The notes under the pieces: generated by a model
Told to the model about the DNA's origin: nothing
Database searches by the model: none
Seen by the model: only the letters and a program-made list of their open reading frames with translations
From: CAZIKB01 sp964539665
GTDB taxonomy: Bacteria > Zhuqueibacterota > Zhuqueibacteria > Oceanimicrobiales > Oceanimicrobiaceae
DNA: 57,621 bases
Direction: 5' to 3'
Assembly (NCBI GenBank): GCA_964539665.1
Contig: CAZIKB010000027.1
Coordinates: forward strand, 1-57,621
Position numbers and translations under genes: made by a program
Shown: positions 46,401-54,144 of the stretch, piece by piece
Numbering within the stretch: the first letter of the stretch is position 1
How the letters are laid out: every line of letters starts with the position of its first letter

Positions 46401-47275
46401 GTTGACGCTTTCAACTCCATATTGTTTGTTTCATCTGCAAAACTCAGCGCTTTATGATAGTAATCGAAAGCTTTGTTCATATTTTTATTTGCCTGGTAAA
46501 TCGTACCAATACTTTTCCACTGTTCAGCTCTTCTTTGCTCATCTCCAATCTCCTCTGAAATTTGCATGGCTTCATTAAATACCTGCAAAGCTTTCTCAAA
46601 TTTATATTGAGCCTTATAAATCGCGCCTAAATTATCCAAATTAGAGATGACTCCTGTCAAAAGGCTAATTTCACGATTAATATCGATAGATTGCCTGAGA
46701 TGACTCTCGGCTTTTTCAAATTCAGTCTTACGGAAATAGGTCAGTCCAATGCTGTTCAAGCATCTTGCTTCATCTTCCCGATCATCGATTTTCCTGTACA
46801 ATTGTAAAGCGGATTGCACCTTTTCAAGCGCTGCGTCTAACCTATGTTCTTTAAAATCCTCTGCCGACAGTTCACGCAAGGAATCAGCTTCAGTTTTTAT
46901 TCGTAATTGCTCCGGAGCCCAGTTGGTGTACAAAACAACCTTCTTAAGCAGATAATCACTGTGAAATTTCTCAGCATATATTTTAGCAATTCGCCGTGCA
47001 CATGAAAGTTTTTGCAGTGCATCATCTGAATTTTCAGTCAAAGAATTCGTCACAAATCCATCCAGCAATTCAGTCACGACGCCACTAACTTTATACACAT
47101 TTTGTTGAATAAGTACAGCTGCCGAGCTATCCTCATCAGCTTCAATAGCTATTATCAATTGTTTGTTGAATTCAACCTGTGCAACTTTGTATTGTTGCGC
47201 AGAAAGGTCGCTGAATGATGCAATTAATATACAAGAAAGCAAGACACATCTTAAGTAGTTTACGAAACGATGCAT
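43499..47275 (-). CDS. Exported TPR-CHAT caspase-like protein
   Basis: A signal peptide (about 1-27, ending LSAQ) is followed by about 15 TPR units of the 40-residue kinesin-light-chain type (about 140-730), a helical region, and a C-terminal CHAT domain (about 920-1258). The caspase-like dyad is visible: His1117 in HLSTHA and Cys1164 in SACETG. CHAT domains are related to caspases and separase and cleave proteins; TPR-CHAT proteins are known in type III-E CRISPR and gasdermin systems, but those are cytosolic. Neither partner is seen here. GGAGG seven bases before the ATG fixes the start. Confidence 0.92.
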   Translation of the reverse strand: MHRFVNYLRCVLLSCILIASFSDLSAQQYKVAQVEFNKQLIIAIEADEDSSAAVLIQQNVYKVSGVVTELLDGFVTNSLTENSDDALQKLSCARRIAKIYAEKFHSDYLLKKVVLYTNWAPEQLRIKTEADSLRELSAEDFKEHRLDAALEKVQSALQLYRKIDDREDEARCLNSIGLTYFRKTEFEKAESHLRQSIDINREISLLTGVISNLDNLGAIYKAQYKFEKALQVFNEAMQISEEIGDEQRRAEQWKSIGTIYQANKNMNKAFDYYHKALSFADETNNMELKASTLMNLGSAHADLSDFKKSVKYWEEGADLAVQLKDHQLESGFLSNVSIAYRNLALYDQSLKTLKRAMQLSKETFNRWTEGNTLREMGIIYYYKGLPDSSLFFWNQAIEVFKSIPDMSMVGMVTGHIGVYYKNTGQPFKALNAYKMALQLVRQVNNEREEANILGNISNVYNDILADYPLAEEYLNKALEIKKRLGETSFIGILQGIFGIVKKNQGDYQSSLYRYQQALKIAQESGNRSSEAKLFGNMGAVYSDLGEKEMALQFLTKNLEMLEEIGEVHKKSEVLINLGSVYTDMDNDSLGLDYYRKADKLATEQGHRGFQIDIKLNIGSIYKKQGNFSKARESYETALKIARDISALAEQGQILTLIGNLYLELGQFTDALNCHEQGFSIMQKIMSPEGLWKALFGIGSVLENKDLNDEAFIKYAAAIETIESIRSKLTIESLKESFMTGKIEVYHAIIRLLLNMGRTEEAFDYMERAKARNLLDILSTDRINITEGISTELLDKKKKVEWLLRRVNTLLTEEYSKLAEQSKEQYISVLEDSLKKVRFQHSEVLQEIKLNHPRYAQTVGIIKPLTLKEIQRSVLQDDTFLVSYLVTEDELYVCVVSKQTFQFEIIEVSNKEISSLIDRLLHPFLSMQTGANLEDISFNLKLSQELYSKIFQPIERYLHEKSSLIIIPDGWLHYLPFEAMVTNIEKKRFPRDIVFSRYETAHYLIEKYPISYAHSASVLDPKLRSRNEDIRLTGKLFAIGNPDFGHSNNGFQEKPSALNSSMRKVRNALLNDLPNSQNEVEIISELLKPSVVLVGDAAREGLFKQDVSNYEVVHLSTHAFADEVQPMYSWIAFAQNKDIKEDGFLHAYEVFNLNLNANLVTLSACETGLGKLRQGEGLIGLTRAFMYAGSNSVLVSLWSVEDASTAKFMEYFYDNLRNSKAKSEALRQAKLSMLKTREHKMSYAMPFLWAPFVLVGDWR

Positions 47276-47454
47276 AGTAATCCTCCATTTTTAAGTACGG
47301 AATGAATTTTTACGAATGGAATAAAATGCCAAGGATTTAAAGGCTAAGCCGCTTATTGAAATTTGAATGCCTAGACAAGCATAGCTGCCACAATTGTCAC
47401 ACGATTTTTCTGGCGAGAAAATATATGAAGGAATATTAATTTAATCAAGACTTA

Positions 47455-47580
47455 ATTAGTGGTTGAACGAAAACACCCCTTTTGGGCATTTCTGTAACTG
47501 CAATAATTTCAATGAAATCAGATTTCTTACTTCGTTCGAAATGACATTATTCGCTAATTTTCGGCCAATCACTAACTAAT
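47455..47580. repeat. MITE-like imperfect inverted-repeat element
   Basis: Arms at about 47455-47473 and 47558-47580 match as inverted copies in roughly 15 of 18 paired positions (TTAGTG.TTG..CGAAAA). The interior has CTTCGTTCGAAATGACA, like other dispersed repeats of this genome. It is non-coding. The remainder of the 47276-47680 gap shows nothing besides the hairpin at 47617. Confidence 0.45.
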
Positions 47581-47616
47581 AAAAATCAAACATTATCACG
47601 AGATGCCCCGACCACC

Positions 47617-47649
47617 AATCTCCCGAAGGTTCAAAACCTTCGGGAGATT
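47617..47649 (-). terminator. Perfect 15-bp stem hairpin
   Basis: AATCTCCCGAAGGTT pairs perfectly with its inverse around a 3-base loop, 32 bases past the stop of the small lipoprotein gene. No T-run follows on the minus strand, so it is either a weak terminator or another dispersed palindrome of the CCCGAAGGTT kind. Confidence 0.5.
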
Positions 47650-47680
47650 TCTTGAAGGAAACTGATTTCTCTGTCTTTAA

Positions 47681-47974
47681 TTATGGCGCTATCACCGCCT
47701 GGTTCGAACCATCAGTAACCACTTCTACTTTTTGAACACAACTCCCAGTTGAACAGGTGATACGGAAACTGACATTTTCAAATTCAACCAAGCCAGGTAT
47801 ACATTCATCCAATGAGTCGCGGCTATCATAAAGAGCTCCCTTGTACTGCCAACTGGTGCATCCTACTAATTCTGGTTTATCCTCTATTGCACAAGTAACA
47901 AAAGTTACGATAGAGAAAACCACAAAAATGACGTTTAACAATGCGCTTCGATATTTCAGGAATATTAATTTCAT
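47681..47974 (-). CDS. Small cysteine-containing lipoprotein of unknown function
   Basis: The 97-residue product has a hydrophobic N-terminus ending FVTCAIE, a possible lipobox with Cys28. The mature part has four more cysteines (in VGCTS, DECIP, ITCST and GSCV), which could form two disulphides outside the cytoplasm. I recognise no family. AAGGA about eight bases before the ATG supports the start. It lies between the TPR-CHAT gene and the barrel gene, in the same orientation. Confidence 0.6.
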   Translation of the reverse strand: MKLIFLKYRSALLNVIFVVFSIVTFVTCAIEDKPELVGCTSWQYKGALYDSRDSLDECIPGLVEFENVSFRITCSTGSCVQKVEVVTDGSNQAVIAP

Positions 47975-48032
47975 GCTATTGATCCTTATATTTTGCAGGT
48001 TGACAATTTAATGTAAATCCAAATTGGGAAAT

Positions 48033-48725
48033 TTAAAATCTACCGATCACTCCTAAATTAAATTCCATGGGATTGAAAAACGAATCGCCGCCGGGCAAAT
48101 TGAGCCTGAGTTTCCTGAACGATAATCTGACACCGGTACTGCTTGAAAAGTAATAATCGATTCCACCTCCGTAGGAAAACATCCAATCAAAATCTATTCT
48201 ATCCGCCAAAGAGTTATCAGATGTCGATGTGGTTGTATCACCTGATAGTCCAAGCAAAAGAATTACACCCCAATTATCAGCAATGACATTAGTTCCAATG
48301 CTACCTGAAAAGAAAGGTTGAAAACGAGAATCTTGTCGCATCCAACTCATAGGATAAATTGCTAATCCAAAATCCATGTACATAGTAGCAACATTTAATT
48401 GTTCAGTAATAGTACGTGAATCAAAAATTACATCCGCGCGTATGTCTCTGAGCGGAGCACCGAGATTAAAGAAACCGTGAAGCCATCCGGAAGCAGTGAC
48501 AGGTCCAGTGAATCCCAACACCAATATCTCTGCTTTATCGGGATAATAAAGACGGAAGGGTATTCCATCTACAGTAGTGGAATAAGAGCCGCGATTTAAA
48601 GTACCAATAGAAAAATATCCGGACGATCTCTTTGGTTTTTGCGTTGACTCGTCTGCTATTTGTGCGTGAGTCTCAACAGATAAAAACATAAACAAGCTCA
48701 CAAGAACGATGATTTTATACTTCAT
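48033..48725 (-). CDS. Outer-membrane beta-barrel-like protein
   Basis: A signal peptide (about 1-20, ending THAQ) is followed by alternating hydrophobic strands typical of a small outer-membrane barrel, ending in the aromatic GVIGRF that suits recognition by the BAM complex. Length 230. ATG 48723-48725 is chosen because GGGAGGT lies six bases upstream. The function is unknown; the region 58 bases downstream holds the small lipoprotein gene. Confidence 0.7.
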   Translation of the reverse strand: MKYKIIVLVSLFMFLSVETHAQIADESTQKPKRSSGYFSIGTLNRGSYSTTVDGIPFRLYYPDKAEILVLGFTGPVTASGWLHGFFNLGAPLRDIRADVIFDSRTITEQLNVATMYMDFGLAIYPMSWMRQDSRFQPFFSGSIGTNVIADNWGVILLLGLSGDTTTSTSDNSLADRIDFDWMFSYGGGIDYYFSSSTGVRLSFRKLRLNLPGGDSFFNPMEFNLGVIGRF

Positions 48726-48909
48726 TGTAGTACCTCCCAATTAAGTAACAAATTACCAAATTAACTTTTCATTATTATTATTGCGCCAATTTAAAATTCC
48801 TTGCATTTAAGTTTGATGTTTTTTGTGTAACATGATCTGCGGATGTGTTTACTAAGGATATGTTTCACCCCTGATTAAAAAAGTATATTTCCTGCTAATC
48901 CAGCGGATT

Positions 48910-48976
48910 AACGGCCCCGGTTTAATAAGCATTCACCTTATGAAACTCATCCCCCATTGGCTAAACCGAGGCCGTT
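48910..48976. terminator. Long-loop inverted repeat with T7 tract
   Basis: AACGGCC-C-CGGTTTA (48910-48924) pairs with TAAACCG-A-GGCCGTT (48962-48976) with one central mismatch and a 37-base loop. A T7 run follows on the plus strand (48975-48981). It lies eight bases past the stop of the large minus-strand gene, whose transcript it may end. The T-run is on the opposite side, so its direction is unclear. Confidence 0.5.
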
Positions 48977-48983
48977 TTTTTCC

Positions 48984-51900
48984 TTAACGAATAAGAGTAA
49001 GTTTTCTCGTCTTTATAAATTCCTCGGTCTTAAGTTGAAACAGGTAAATGCCACTTGCCACATTTCTGCCTGAGTCATCCTTGCCGTTCCATTTAACTGA
49101 ATATTTGCCCGTAGGCTGTTTTTCCTCAACCAGCATTGTCACCCGCTGGCCGAGGAGATTATAAATTTCCAATTTAACCTCAGAAGCTTTCAGAAGCTGA
49201 TATCTGATAGTCGTTTCAGGATTGAAGGGATTGGGGAAATTCTGATTCAGTTGGAAAGACAATGGGATGGCAAACCTGTCATGTTCGTAAACCTCTGTAA
49301 TCATGCCAGTAGCTTCGTTAGAAGGTTCGCTTTCACCCTGATTATAAATCGCAGATATAATAAAATTATAGTCTTTTTGCGGTGTAAGACTGTCAATCTG
49401 ACACGAAGTCCGATCACTTTTTAAATAAGAAATAAGATTTTCACTTGACAGCACCACTGGCGAACTTTCAGATGCATAAACGCCATATCCAACCAGGTCT
49501 AACATGTTTTCATGTTCAGTAGCGTTAGAATGAAACAATCCTTGCTTTGAAAGAAATTTCTGTTTTTCAGCAATAAAGCCCTTTTGAATAAGTTTTAAAG
49601 GCTGATTAAATTTAGTTTTTTCCGAAAAGTATAATTGTTCTTGACCATTTCTATTCAACACCATTTGTGACGAAATTGAAAAAGCTTGTGTATTAGTTTC
49701 AACGACTTCGACTCTAATTGCAAAAGTTCCCCACATATGCGCCTCTGAAATGGATTCATATTCCGCGCTTGTTTCGTCTCCATAAAATGATTTGGACGAC
49801 GGTCCATCATTATCAAATAACAAGTACATTGGTCGATCAGCCAATTGTTTTACACCAACAAAGAATTGTCCCTGTTTTAAATAAAGGATGTTTGGTTCTA
49901 AAGCAATTTCCTGATAAGTTCCATTAAAATCAATAGTATGGGGGCCAAAGTAATATTTGGATTGTAAATTAGAGGGTTTAGTATCATTGCCTAAAGAGTC
50001 ATAATATACAATAACCATAAACTGATCATTTGCATTTTCTCCGTTAAAAGCTGTCCGTATTTTTGTAATCTCTAAAGGGTGATTTATTTCAAATGGTCCA
50101 GTGACTAAAATTCCACCAGTAGCAGTAAATCCAAGAGAACTTTCGTAATGTCCGTCGTCATATCCCAATTCTTGAATAGGCGTCATCCATTTCAAGGTTA
50201 AATATTCTTTTTCAGAATCTATACCCAAGTTTCGGGGGGGATAAAGTCTTTTGGAATCAACTATTGGATCAAGTTGTAAATCAACTTCGGTTCGACTTCC
50301 AATTGATGCGGATAAAGTACCTGTTAATTTAGGTGCATGATTTAAAACAATGGCTTTAATAAAGTAATTATCGCCTTCAGGGACAGCAAAAACGTAACGG
50401 CCTTCAGAATCAAGAATCGTAGTGTCCTGTTTAATACCTGAAAGGATTATTCTACCCTCTGTCAATGGTTTATTGTTTGAAATATCAGTTACAATTCCAC
50501 CAATAATTGCAAGTGATGCCTGCCGGTCATAATAGAATGCGCCTATATCAGACCGGGTACCATCTGGATCGTTCGGTGTATTAGGGCTACCATTGTCAAT
50601 ACACGGAGAATTTTGGTTTAGAAAATAGTTATATTCTAATGCATTTACGAATGACGGATCATCACTCAAATTACCTGTACCTGTATCTCCATCCTGAACA
50701 GAAGAAAAAGTCGCATAGGCTGTTTCTGCTAAATCATCACCATTATTCCATATAATACAATTAATAATTGTCGGAGAAGGATTCCAATAACCTATCGCTT
50801 CTATGCCTGTACCATTCATATCCCCATTGGCTACTATCGTGTTATTTCGAACGGTCGCCCATGAATTGTTGGCGTAAATACCATCACCCCATGTGGCCCT
50901 GTTATTATATATAAGATTATTTAAAATAAGTGGATCAGCTTCAAACATCCCTCCGATCATATAGATTCCACCGCCCCAAGAAGCGGAATTGTCTTTAATA
51001 ATATTATTTCTAATAGTAGGACCGCCACGATCAATTTTCACACCGCTTTGTGAACCGTTTATAATGACAAAACCATCGAGTACTGCCGTTCGATTAATAC
51101 CACTTGCAGCGAGTACGGTAGGCCCGTTTTTCCCTCCATCAATAGTCGTCACATTTTTAAGATATCTACGTTCTATTTTGTACGTTTCAGTACCATTAAA
51201 CCCACCGAAAATCTGTACATTGTTCGCTAATACGATATTCTCTTTATATGTTCCCTGTTCAACCCAAACCTCCAAGTCTAAAATAGCGGCAGCATTAATA
51301 CCATCTTGAATTTTATTATAAGCGTTTGTCCAGGAAGAGCCGTCATTATTGCCTGTTGTATCTGATTTAACAAATATAACTGAATTTTGAATCACCTGAG
51401 CCAGGACTTTTAGTTTGTATTCCTTGTGATCTGGATCATTTGTTTTAATAGTAATATTACCTTCAAAGTTACCAACCATATTAGCATTGAAAGTAACGAC
51501 AAGTTCATGTTCCTGATATGGGTATATAGAAATTGGTACAGGTGGTGTATAAAAATTCTCACCATCACATGAGATGCTAAAAACCTCAAGGGTACCTGTT
51601 CCTTGATTTTTTAACAAAAAGGTTGATTCTTTTTTTTGTTCCATTAGCATTTTACCAAAATCCACAGTATCCTGAACTGCAACAAAACGAGGAACATCAA
51701 CTACACCTCCTTTGAGCTTTAAAATTGCTCCATTAAATCCGGTCATCCAAGCTTTATCGGATGAATATGCGAATATTTTTGGATAAGAAAAACTAGCGTT
51801 TCTTGGTGCTTGCTGCCAGTAATTACCGCCGTTGTTTGTCCGATAAAGCTTGTTGTTGCCAGTTGCCCAACCATTCTTTTGATCCCAGAAACTAATATTA

Positions 51901-53519
51901 TGAATATTCGCATAATTCATTTGTTTTGACCAAGAAAGGCCCTTATCACTCGTATGCCATATATCACCCGCAGCAATCCAACCTTCATTTTCATTAACAA
52001 ATACAATATCCTCAATTTCTCGTTCTGCGGCAATTAGTTGCTCATTCCAAGTAATCCCACCATCGAGCGTATGAAATAATTTTTCTTTATTAGGATAACT
52101 TTCACCAACAATCCATCCTTCAACTTCATTTACAAACCAAAGCGCATTTGTGACCTTGACACTTTTTCTCGTCCAATTTTTCCCACTATCCTCTGTCTTA
52201 AGAAAATATCCGTTGCCACCACTGCCACTGATAGCAAATCCTTTAGAATTATCAAGAAAAAATATATCCTGAATTTTGCTATAAGCATTACTTGTCTGCT
52301 GGTGCCAGGTTAAACCACCATCATTAGTATGTAATATTAATCCATTGTCACCCCCTATCCAGGCATTTTGTGAATCTGCAAAAAAAACACAATACAGATG
52401 CTCTGTGGTTTCACCAGAGTTAACTTCCCATTCTTCGCCACCATTATTTGTATGAAGAATCGTACCATTATCTCCTACTATAAATCCATCATTAGAAGTA
52501 TCAAAATGAATATCTCTTGATGTCTCACTAGTGACTGATTTATTTTTAGTACTCCACTTAGTTCCACTATTACTGGTAGAAATAATAGCTGCTTTACTTC
52601 CAACGACAAAACCATTTTGCAAATCGCTAAAATAAACACCTTTAAAAGTCATTGATTTATTGCTAAAATCATTTTCTTGGATATTCCAGGTATTTCCACC
52701 ATCTTCTGTGTATAGAATAGTTCCTGAGCCACCAACTACCCAACAATGATTTTGATCGACGGCATGTACGCCCCAATATTGTTTATTGGTTATCCCAGTA
52801 TTTTGGACAATCCATGATTGTCCGCCATTTTGAGTATGGACTACAGTTCCCGAATAGCTACCAGCAGCAACAGCCCAACCGTTATTTTCATCAACAAATG
52901 AAATATCATTAAACCAATGAGAGGAATTACTATTTTGAGTGGTCCAATGTTTACCGCCATCATTAGTATGAGATATTTTCCCTAAATTTCCTGCAATCCA
53001 TCCAACATTTTTGTTAATAAAAAAGATTGCGTTTAAATCGGAATATATTTTTGAATCTTGTTCTTCCCAAGTAGCACCTCCGTCTGAAGTATGCATCAAT
53101 TCATGCCATCCAATCACCCAACCATTTAAAGTGTCAACAAATGAAATGCTGAAGCCAGGTGATGATACGCCTGTATTATAGGTTTCCCAGGTTTGCCCTC
53201 CATCTTTAGTGGCAAGTACCAAACCACCACTTGCTGAAATCCAACCAAATTTTCTATTAACAAACACTATATCATATAAAGTTGCTTGGGTATTGACATA
53301 GATATCAGTCCATGAATTTCCTCTATCAGTTGTATAGAGCAATGTGCCGTATCTTCCAACAGCAAACCCAGTGTCAGCGTGAAAAAAATAAGTGCTTTCC
53401 AAATCATTGCCTGTAGGTTTAGGATTTTGCCATTCCCATTTTTGAGAGAAGGTAGGTACTGCACATAGTAGTAATAAAATGGTTAATAATACACACTTAA
53501 TAAAATTTTTTGAATACAT
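48984..53519 (-). CDS. Giant T9SS-exported protein: Ycf48-like propeller, beta-helix, sorting tail
   Basis: After a signal peptide (about 1-25, ending TFSQ) come about 13 Ycf48/BNR-like repeats (25-630) of the form GWAVGxxGTILxTxDGGxxW. Then an ASPM-SPD2-Hydin-like domain (640-740), a right-handed beta-helix (745-1010), a carboxypeptidase-regulatory-like domain (1015-1100), a fibronectin type III domain that seems split by an insert (1105-1410), and a T9SS type A sorting tail with NFPNPFNPETTIRYQL. It is probably a surface-attached or secreted protein, perhaps an adhesin. ATG 53519 is chosen because TTGGAGG lies six bases upstream. Confidence 0.88.
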   Translation of the reverse strand: MYSKNFIKCVLLTILLLLCAVPTFSQKWEWQNPKPTGNDLESTYFFHADTGFAVGRYGTLLYTTDRGNSWTDIYVNTQATLYDIVFVNRKFGWISASGGLVLATKDGGQTWETYNTGVSSPGFSISFVDTLNGWVIGWHELMHTSDGGATWEEQDSKIYSDLNAIFFINKNVGWIAGNLGKISHTNDGGKHWTTQNSNSSHWFNDISFVDENNGWAVAAGSYSGTVVHTQNGGQSWIVQNTGITNKQYWGVHAVDQNHCWVVGGSGTILYTEDGGNTWNIQENDFSNKSMTFKGVYFSDLQNGFVVGSKAAIISTSNSGTKWSTKNKSVTSETSRDIHFDTSNDGFIVGDNGTILHTNNGGEEWEVNSGETTEHLYCVFFADSQNAWIGGDNGLILHTNDGGLTWHQQTSNAYSKIQDIFFLDNSKGFAISGSGGNGYFLKTEDSGKNWTRKSVKVTNALWFVNEVEGWIVGESYPNKEKLFHTLDGGITWNEQLIAAEREIEDIVFVNENEGWIAAGDIWHTSDKGLSWSKQMNYANIHNISFWDQKNGWATGNNKLYRTNNGGNYWQQAPRNASFSYPKIFAYSSDKAWMTGFNGAILKLKGGVVDVPRFVAVQDTVDFGKMLMEQKKESTFLLKNQGTGTLEVFSISCDGENFYTPPVPISIYPYQEHELVVTFNANMVGNFEGNITIKTNDPDHKEYKLKVLAQVIQNSVIFVKSDTTGNNDGSSWTNAYNKIQDGINAAAILDLEVWVEQGTYKENIVLANNVQIFGGFNGTETYKIERRYLKNVTTIDGGKNGPTVLAASGINRTAVLDGFVIINGSQSGVKIDRGGPTIRNNIIKDNSASWGGGIYMIGGMFEADPLILNNLIYNNRATWGDGIYANNSWATVRNNTIVANGDMNGTGIEAIGYWNPSPTIINCIIWNNGDDLAETAYATFSSVQDGDTGTGNLSDDPSFVNALEYNYFLNQNSPCIDNGSPNTPNDPDGTRSDIGAFYYDRQASLAIIGGIVTDISNNKPLTEGRIILSGIKQDTTILDSEGRYVFAVPEGDNYFIKAIVLNHAPKLTGTLSASIGSRTEVDLQLDPIVDSKRLYPPRNLGIDSEKEYLTLKWMTPIQELGYDDGHYESSLGFTATGGILVTGPFEINHPLEITKIRTAFNGENANDQFMVIVYYDSLGNDTKPSNLQSKYYFGPHTIDFNGTYQEIALEPNILYLKQGQFFVGVKQLADRPMYLLFDNDGPSSKSFYGDETSAEYESISEAHMWGTFAIRVEVVETNTQAFSISSQMVLNRNGQEQLYFSEKTKFNQPLKLIQKGFIAEKQKFLSKQGLFHSNATEHENMLDLVGYGVYASESSPVVLSSENLISYLKSDRTSCQIDSLTPQKDYNFIISAIYNQGESEPSNEATGMITEVYEHDRFAIPLSFQLNQNFPNPFNPETTIRYQLLKASEVKLEIYNLLGQRVTMLVEEKQPTGKYSVKWNGKDDSGRNVASGIYLFQLKTEEFIKTRKLTLIR

Positions 53520-53885
53520 GATGAGCCTCCAATAATTTAAAAAGAACTTTCTAAAAAGCAACGTAGTAAAAATTTTCTAATGTTTTGGTGATTATCGATC
53601 AAATATATAAGGAACATAGAAGTTAGAGTTATATCTAAAACTAACAGAAACCCCTTGAAATTCACACAGTTCATTGCTTTTCTGGTTTAGTTAATTGCCC
53701 TAAACATACCTTTGAAAAACTTCTAATATCGTTTATTCCATTAAGCTCAATTCTATATTTTTTTATGTGGTTAATATGTAATCTTCAGTACTACGCCGTA
53801 AAGATTTTTGTTTTTTTAAAATTTCATAATAGTACTACTTGATTAATATGTGAAGTTTAATTGCTATTCTTCTATTTCAACTTTT

Positions 53886-54045
53886 TTACCCAATCAAATA
53901 CCTCGCCTCCCATTCACAATCCACCTCCACTTCCACAACCTGCTCAAATACTTCCTTAGCCTTCGTACCATTCTCCTACAAATTATAAGCATTACCCACA
54001 TACCAATGTGCTTTCTCCAACAGTATATTGCCTCCTAATTCAATT
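53886..54045 (-). pseudogene. Remnant of a TPR-protein gene
   Basis: Minus-strand translation gives LLEKAHWYVGNAYNL, an in-frame TAG (53976-53978), then KAKEVFEQVVEVEVD and a terminal stop at 53886. This reads like the last TPR units of a small TPR protein, where LEKAHWYLGNAYL and AKEAFEKVVEL are usual. No start or upstream part remains. The rest of 53562-54144 has no gene; 54070-54142 holds an unrecognised 24-codon frame starting GTG. Confidence 0.6.
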
Positions 54046-54144
54046 ACATATAAATTTATACAACGGAATTGTCTATTTTACTTCTGAACAAATAATATAA
54101 TCCCAGTTCGGATTTTGCCAATACCCTTCAAGTTCAACTTTCAC

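Noticed and set aside
43499..48725. A gasdermin or type III-E CRISPR partner for the CHAT protein
   Set aside because: The neighbouring genes are a 97-residue lipoprotein and a small barrel; neither looks like a gasdermin, and there is no CRISPR locus. The CHAT protein is also predicted to be exported.
53850..54038. A 62-codon plus-strand frame
   Set aside because: It is antisense to the TPR remnant, has a non-protein-like composition and has no ribosome binding site.
54070..54142. A 24-codon GTG frame directly after the second T9SS gene
   Set aside because: It is too short to support, its sequence matches no family I know, and it may simply be leftover DNA from a lost gene.
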